Below the pieces are notes generated by a model. The model made no database searches. It was given only the letters and a program-made list of their open reading frames with translations, and was not told the DNA's origin. DNA of 64,000 nt from CAWBYL01 sp963793025. Lineage in GTDB: Bacteria; Actinomycetota; Acidimicrobiia; Acidimicrobiales; Acidimicrobilacustridaceae. The stretch's first letter is position 1. Each line of letters opens with the position of its first letter. Below, in pieces: positions 59,826-64,000 of the stretch. The position numbers and the translations under genes are program-made. The stretch covers positions 62,001 through 126,000 of the forward strand of contig CAWBYL010000001.1 in NCBI GenBank assembly GCA_963793025.1, written 5' to 3'.

Positions 59826-61124
59826 TCAGACGCGCTCGGGCTCACGCACTCCGACCACCAGCACCAGGAGCACCGCCGCCACCATGCCGGCCGAGGTCAG
59901 GCCCACCGCGGTGATCCCGCCGAGGTCGAACAGCACCCCGCCCAGCGCGTCGGAGACACCGCGCATGACGGTCCCCGCCGCCAACATGAGGGTGAACATC
60001 GTCCCGCGGGCCATCACGTCGAGCTCGGCCACGAGCGGGAAGGCCGACACCAGGGCGTACTCGAAGCCCATCGTCCCCACCGCCAGCACGGCGATCCCGA
60101 TCACGGCGTTGCTCCCGACCAGCCCCAGACAGGCCATGCACGGTCCCATGACCAGCGCCCCCGCCACCATGCTGCGGCGCTTCCCGACCCGGTCGGTCAA
60201 GCGGGCCGAGCTCAGCGAGCCGACGAGCTCGGCCACCCCGATGACGAGGATGCCGCCACCGATGCCAGCGGTGGAGAAGCCGAAGGCGTCTTCGAACCAC
60301 ACGCCCTCGACCACCACGACCAGCTGGATCGCCCCCATCAGCAGGGCCACCGCGGCGAGAGCGGCCAGGGACCGGCGGGGGAGCCGCCACCATGCGGCGG
60401 GGGATCCCGGGGCCGGCCCCACCGACGCCCCGGGGCTCAGCGTGCCGGGGCTCAGCGTGCCGGGGCTCACCGTGCCGGAGCTCGGCGTGCCGGAGCTCAC
60501 CACGCCGGCATCGGCCACGGCGACATCGCCAACGGCCGCGGGCGTCTCGTCGGGGATCCGCCGCCACGCGAAGACCGCTCCGGCCCCGCACAGCACGGCG
60601 ATCGCCACGTAGCCGGTGCGCCACCCCCACCGGTCCACCACGAGGGCGAGCACGGGGATCCCGACCAGCAGGGCCATGGCCCACGACGTCTCGATGATGC
60701 CGGTGACCTCGGACCGACGGGCGAAGGGCACCCGATCGGCGACCCAGGAGGTGACCGCGGCATCGAAGCTCACCTTGGAGAGCTGGATGACCACCATGGC
60801 CAGGGCGAAGACGATCACCACCGGCGCGGCAGCGGCCCCGAGGGCACCGACGGTGCACAGCCCCAGCCCGACGCCCATGGCCAGGCGAGGTCCGCGCCGA
60901 TCGGCGGCCCGGCCCACGGCGGGCGCTCCCAACCCGGCGAACTCGCCGGCGCTGAGGGCCAGCCCCATCACCCCCACCGTGGTTCCGAGACCACTGGCGA
61001 TGACGCCCAGGAACGGAGCGGGGTAGCGCAGCAGGAGGTTGCTCGAGAAGCGCCCACCGAGCAGCAGCGGGAGGTGCTCCTGGACCTCCGGGTGATGATC
61101 CCGGGCGATGAGACGGGGGGCCAC
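59826..61124 (-). CDS. MFS transporter with a repetitive central loop
   Basis: 432 residues from GTG 61124, 2 bp after the yqgE stop. Twelve helices are predicted: first half FLGVIASGLGTTVGVMGLALSAGEFAGLG, second half ALAAVALLMGAIQLVVVVEG. GRAADRRGPRLAMGVG is the classic loop 2-3 motif. The central cytoplasmic loop contains five copies of Ser-Pro/Ser-Gly-Thr repeats encoded by 15-bp units. Substrate unknown. Confidence 0.88.
   Translation of the reverse strand: MAPRLIARDHHPEVQEHLPLLLGGRFSSNLLLRYPAPFLGVIASGLGTTVGVMGLALSAGEFAGLGAPAVGRAADRRGPRLAMGVGLGLCTVGALGAAAAPVVIVFALAMVVIQLSKVSFDAAVTSWVADRVPFARRSEVTGIIETSWAMALLVGIPVLALVVDRWGWRTGYVAIAVLCGAGAVFAWRRIPDETPAAVGDVAVADAGVVSSGTPSSGTVSPGTLSPGTLSPGASVGPAPGSPAAWWRLPRRSLAALAAVALLMGAIQLVVVVEGVWFEDAFGFSTAGIGGGILVIGVAELVGSLSSARLTDRVGKRRSMVAGALVMGPCMACLGLVGSNAVIGIAVLAVGTMGFEYALVSAFPLVAELDVMARGTMFTLMLAAGTVMRGVSDALGGVLFDLGGITAVGLTSAGMVAAVLLVLVVGVREPERV
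60432..60506. repeat. 15-bp tandem repeat in the MFS loop
   Basis: Five 15-bp units beginning GGGGCTC or GGAGCTC and ending TGCC or CGCC. They encode the pentapeptide repeat SPGTL and variants in the central loop. Frame-neutral if copy number changes. Confidence 0.9.
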
Positions 61125-61126
61125 CG

Positions 61127-61738
61127 TCAGTTGCCGGACGGATCGTGCGGGTAGAGCGACAGCCAGGCCGTCGATCCGCCCTGACGGCGCAGCACGCGCC
61201 GCCACAGCCCCTCGGGGTCGGCGTTCCAGAGGTCGCCGGGCCGGGCGTCGGCCACCAGCCAGGCCTCCTGGGTCAACTCGTCCTCGAGCTGTCCCGCGCC
61301 CCACCCGGCGTAGCCGACGAAGACCCGCAGGGCGTCGATTCCGTGCACGGCCCGGGGGTCACCCGTGAGGTCGACGGTGGCCAGTGGACCGACGCTGTCG
61401 ACGGCGCTGAGCACCGGGCTCCACGGCTCGTGCTCCGGGTCGAGCGCACCGAGGTCGAACCCGGCCTCCACCCGTCCGAGGCCGATCGCTCCGGCCTGCT
61501 CGACCGGTCCCCCCACGAAGACCACCGCCGGCGGCGGGGCCAGTCGGTCCCACCCCGGCAGGCTGGCCGGGAGCTCGACGTCGGTGGGGCGGTTGATGAC
61601 CACGCCGAGGGCCCCGGCGTCGCCGTGGTCGAGGACGAACACGACCGTGCGTTCGAAGTTCGGGTCACCGATGACCGGGGTGGCCACGAGCAGGCGCCCG
61701 GCGATCGGTGGAGTGGTCACGGTCGTCGATGATGGCAC
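61127..61738 (-). CDS. YqgE/AlgH family protein (UPF0301)
   Basis: 203 residues. AGRLLVATPVIGDPNFERTVVFVLDH, GALGVVINRP, VFVGGPVE and FVGYAGWGAGQLEDEL are diagnostic. Function is unsettled in the family. A GTG at 61738 or at 61720 could start it. It is directly upstream of the MFS gene and downstream of thioredoxin on the same strand. Confidence 0.92.
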   Translation of the reverse strand: MPSSTTVTTPPIAGRLLVATPVIGDPNFERTVVFVLDHGDAGALGVVINRPTDVELPASLPGWDRLAPPPAVVFVGGPVEQAGAIGLGRVEAGFDLGALDPEHEPWSPVLSAVDSVGPLATVDLTGDPRAVHGIDALRVFVGYAGWGAGQLEDELTQEAWLVADARPGDLWNADPEGLWRRVLRRQGGSTAWLSLYPHDPSGN

Positions 61739-61771
61739 GGGTCCGGCGACGGGATCGCCGCCGGACCGCGG

Positions 61772-62146
61772 CTACTCGGCCGCGCTGGCCTGGTGCTCGG
61801 CCAACTGGGCCTGGACCTCGGCCATGTCGATCGCCTCGACCTGGCGGATGATGTCCTCCAGGGCCTCTTCGGGCAGGGCGCCGGGCTGGTTGTAGAGCAC
61901 CACCTGGTCGCGGACGGCCATGAGTGTGGGGATCGACTGGATGCGGAACGACCCCGCCAGCTCGGGCTCGGCCTCGGTGTCCACCTTGGCGAACACGACG
62001 CCGGGGTGGGCCTCGGAGACCTTCTCGTAGACGGGAGCGAAGGCCCGACACGGACCGCACCACGACGCCCAGAAGTCGATGAGCACGATGTCGTTCTCGG
62101 CGATCGTGCTCTCGAAGGATTCCTTGGTCAGAGTGGTCGTCGCCAT
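61772..62146 (-). CDS. trxA: Thioredoxin
   Basis: 124-residue disulfide reductase. VLIDFWASWCGPCRAFAPVYE holds the WCGPC active site, the cis-proline region is IQSIPTLMAVRD, and FAKVDTEAEPELAGSF lies between. ATG 62146 with AAGGA upstream. The C-terminal helix is about 15 residues longer than in E. coli TrxA and ends QHQASAAE-like (EHQASAAE). Confidence 0.94.
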   Translation of the reverse strand: MATTTLTKESFESTIAENDIVLIDFWASWCGPCRAFAPVYEKVSEAHPGVVFAKVDTEAEPELAGSFRIQSIPTLMAVRDQVVLYNQPGALPEEALEDIIRQVEAIDMAEVQAQLAEHQASAAE

Positions 62147-62275
62147 TGGTGCACGTCCTTGCTGGTCTACGGATCCCGTCACCGCTGACCGGTGCCGGTG
62201 GGGCCGGAAGGTACCCCTACAGGTATGTAACGGTTGGGGCCCGCTCGGTGTTCCCGGGGCGGTGCCCGGTCTGGC

Positions 62276-63127
62276 TCACTGACGCAGGAGCGACAGCAGA
62301 CGGAGCACCTCGAGGTAGATCCACACGATGGTGACCGTGACGCCGAGCGCTCCGGTCCACTCCATGTACTTCGGGGCGCCGGCGGCCGAGGCGCGCTCGA
62401 TGAAGGCGAAGTCGAGGGCCAGGTTGAGCGAGGCGACGATGAGGATGACGACGCTGATACCGATGCCCAGTGGCGAGGGCTCGTTCCAGAAGGCGATGTC
62501 GGCTCCGAACAACGTGGCGATCCAGGTGAACAGGTACATCACGAAGATGCCGGCGGTGGCCGCCACCACCACCATGGTGAACTTCTTGGTCACCTTGATG
62601 ATCCGCGTGGCGTAGAGGAACAGCATCACCAAGAAGATGGAGAACGTGGCCAGCACGGCCTGCACCACGATGCCGTCGTAGGAGTTGTTGTAGACGGCGG
62701 AGATGGCCCCGAGGGCGGTGCCGTAGCAGAGGGCGTAGAGCGGCGCCGTGAACCGGGCCAGCTTGGGCTTGAAGATGCCGACCAGGGCGAAGCCCACGCC
62801 GGCCAGCACGGCGAGGAACAACCAGCCCGGGAGCGATGTCGTGTTCTCCTGGACGACGTTGGGGCCGGGGCCGTCGACGAGGGTGTTGGTCACGGTGTTG
62901 ACGTACTGGGTCGTCTGGGTGACCTGGCCCCACCCGAACGCACCGGCGGCCAGGATGAGGGCGAAGAGCACGCCCGTGGCGGTGATGGTGCCGCCAACCG
63001 TCATCCGACGCTCGCCGTCTCGCGAAGCGGGCGGGGCCATCGGCGGCGGTCCGGCGCTGTCGACGGCCGCACCGGCCTCAGGGGTCAGATGGAAGCGCTC
63101 GGGGGTGAGGACCGGGTTGGCCGGCAT
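62276..63127 (-). CDS. Bax inhibitor-1/YccA family membrane protein
   Basis: 283 residues, a cytoplasmic N-terminus (about 45 residues) and seven helices. MTVGGTITATGVLFALILAAG, ALCYGTALGAISAVYNN, and the late LNLALDFAFIERA with YMEWTGALGVTVTIVWIYLEVLRLL match the actinobacterial Bax1-I clade. Members are pH-sensitive calcium leak channels elsewhere; not shown here. Confidence 0.92.
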   Translation of the reverse strand: MPANPVLTPERFHLTPEAGAAVDSAGPPPMAPPASRDGERRMTVGGTITATGVLFALILAAGAFGWGQVTQTTQYVNTVTNTLVDGPGPNVVQENTTSLPGWLFLAVLAGVGFALVGIFKPKLARFTAPLYALCYGTALGAISAVYNNSYDGIVVQAVLATFSIFLVMLFLYATRIIKVTKKFTMVVVAATAGIFVMYLFTWIATLFGADIAFWNEPSPLGIGISVVILIVASLNLALDFAFIERASAAGAPKYMEWTGALGVTVTIVWIYLEVLRLLSLLRQ

Positions 63128-63174
63128 TGTTCCGTCCTTCGAGAGGTCGTGGTGGGGAGATCCCGACCGACAGT

Positions 63175-64000
63175 CTAGGAATCCCGATCGTCGCCGCGGC
63201 GGCGCCACCCGGCCCGCAGCCGTTCGACCATGCCCGGCCTGGCCTCGGGCTGGACGGTCATGTGGCTGTCGACCACCTCGTGACGCTCGATGTAGGTCGA
63301 TCCGAGAGCCTGGATGATGGCGGCCGCAGGGAGAGCCAGGATGGCCCCGATGGGCCCGAGCAGCCCGGCTCCGGCGATGACCGTGCCGAACGCCACCGCC
63401 GGGTGCAGCGACATGGTGCGAGCGGTGACGCGCGGCGCGAACAGGTAGTTCTCGACCTGTTGGTACATGGTGGCGAAGGCGATCACCCACACCGCGTCGG
63501 CGGGGCTCGACGCCAGGGCGATGAGTGCCGGCAGGCCGGCGGCGATGTAGGTGCCCACCACCGGCACGAACTGCGACACGATCCCCACGAACACGGCCAG
63601 GGCGACGGCGTACTTCACTCCGATGATGGCGAAGGCGATCCAGTGGAAGAAGCCCGACAGCAGGGCCAGCAGTCCCCGGCTGTAGATGTAGCCACCGGTC
63701 TTCTCGATGGCGATCTCCCAGGTGTCGAGCACGGCCCGCTGGCGGTCCGGGCGCAGGAACGAGCACACCACCCGTCGGAAGCGAGGGCCGTCGGCCACCA
63801 GGTAGAACACGAACAGGGCCACCGTGAACAGGCGGAAGATCACCCCGACCACGCTGAAGCTCAGGCCGAGAGCGTTGCTGGCCGCCGACGTCACGAAGGT
63901 CCGCACCGGACCGTTGCTGTCCTGCAGCTGCTCCGAGAGCGTGTCCCCGGAGAGGTTCAGGTTGAACGTGCGGTTGAGCCAGTCCTCACCGGAGGTGATG
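63175..64000 (-). CDS. AI-2E family transporter (C-terminal part, runs off the right edge)
   Basis: The frame is open from the stop at 63175 to base 64000 without a start, so the 5' end lies outside. About 275 residues visible. VVGVIFRLFTVALFVFYLVADGPRF, GLLALLSGFFHWIAFAIIGVKYA, FVPVVGTYIAAGLPALIAL and HPAVAFGTVIAGAGLLGPIGAILALPAAAIIQ are diagnostic of the AI-2E/PerM permeases. A basic cytoplasmic tail ends it. Confidence 0.92.
   Translation of the reverse strand, partial: ITSGEDWLNRTFNLNLSGDTLSEQLQDSNGPVRTFVTSAASNALGLSFSVVGVIFRLFTVALFVFYLVADGPRFRRVVCSFLRPDRQRAVLDTWEIAIEKTGGYIYSRGLLALLSGFFHWIAFAIIGVKYAVALAVFVGIVSQFVPVVGTYIAAGLPALIALASSPADAVWVIAFATMYQQVENYLFAPRVTARTMSLHPAVAFGTVIAGAGLLGPIGAILALPAAAIIQALGSTYIERHEVVDSHMTVQPEARPGMVERLRAGWRRRGDDRDS

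Overview
The window is very GC-rich and has the codon bias, gene density and gene content of an actinobacterium. Mec/CysM, SmpB/tmRNA, DUF6131, DUF222-HNH, an NDMA-type alcohol dehydrogenase and AfsR-like regulators all fit. An Acidimicrobiia-like lineage is my best guess, made without any database search. Apart from one integrated element it reads as ordinary chromosome.

Layout. (1) 1-11041: rph, an MBL-fold hydrolase and murI form one minus-strand block, and cysM with a JAMM peptidase (mec) forms another. In Mycobacterium tuberculosis these genes lie close together (Rv1334-Rv1340). Here azlCD, a PIG-L deacetylase and a plus-strand OsmC / FAD monooxygenase / FAD monooxygenase / AfsR-like regulator cassette separate them. 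(2) 11143-18382: a CMD-family protein, smpB, a CPA1 antiporter, a phosphoribosyltransferase overlapping a CTG-start amidohydrolase, an SRPBCC protein, a frameshifted DUF222-HNH gene with an AT-rich leader, and a 52-residue zinc-ribbon-like protein. (3) 18383-26973: ssrA (tmRNA), whose last 18 bp are duplicated 8.2 kb downstream. The two copies bracket an integrated mobilizable element carrying a tyrosine integrase, a MobF relaxase-helicase, an excisionase-like HTH protein, an Abi_C remnant, an IS3-family scrap and an IS256-family insertion sequence. (4) 27099-45728: mostly housekeeping and catabolic genes (thioesterase, enoyl-CoA hydratase, c-di-GMP proteins, amidohydrolase plus SDR, acyl-CoA ligase, sulfatase). 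(5) 45744-56864: an MFS exporter with MarR regulator, MarR/YceI, a VOC protein, a 92-bp tandem repeat, a P450 with a nitronate-monooxygenase-like gene, an OafA/SGNH acyltransferase, and an alcohol dehydrogenase / SnoaL-like / SDR operon. (6) 56920-64000: a helicase, an L,D-transpeptidase, an MFS transporter, YqgE, thioredoxin, a Bax-inhibitor protein and a cut-off AI-2E transporter.

The most striking architecture is the ssrA element. The integrase rebuilt the tmRNA 3' end and brought a perfect-stem terminator just inside the left junction, while what looks like the native ssrA terminator now sits just outside the right junction. Both ends carry a paired 9-bp repeat (GTTGCTTTC) that looks like an arm-type recombinase site.

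A caution for any reader: between 0.8 and 28.7 kb there are about ten single-base frame disruptions, including one in the tmRNA tag reading frame and four in the IS256 transposase. In each case the protein or tag is otherwise well preserved on both sides. I noticed none from 29 to 64 kb. Base-call indels in this half of the assembly are the simplest explanation, so genes marked as frameshifted should not be taken as true pseudogenes without read support.
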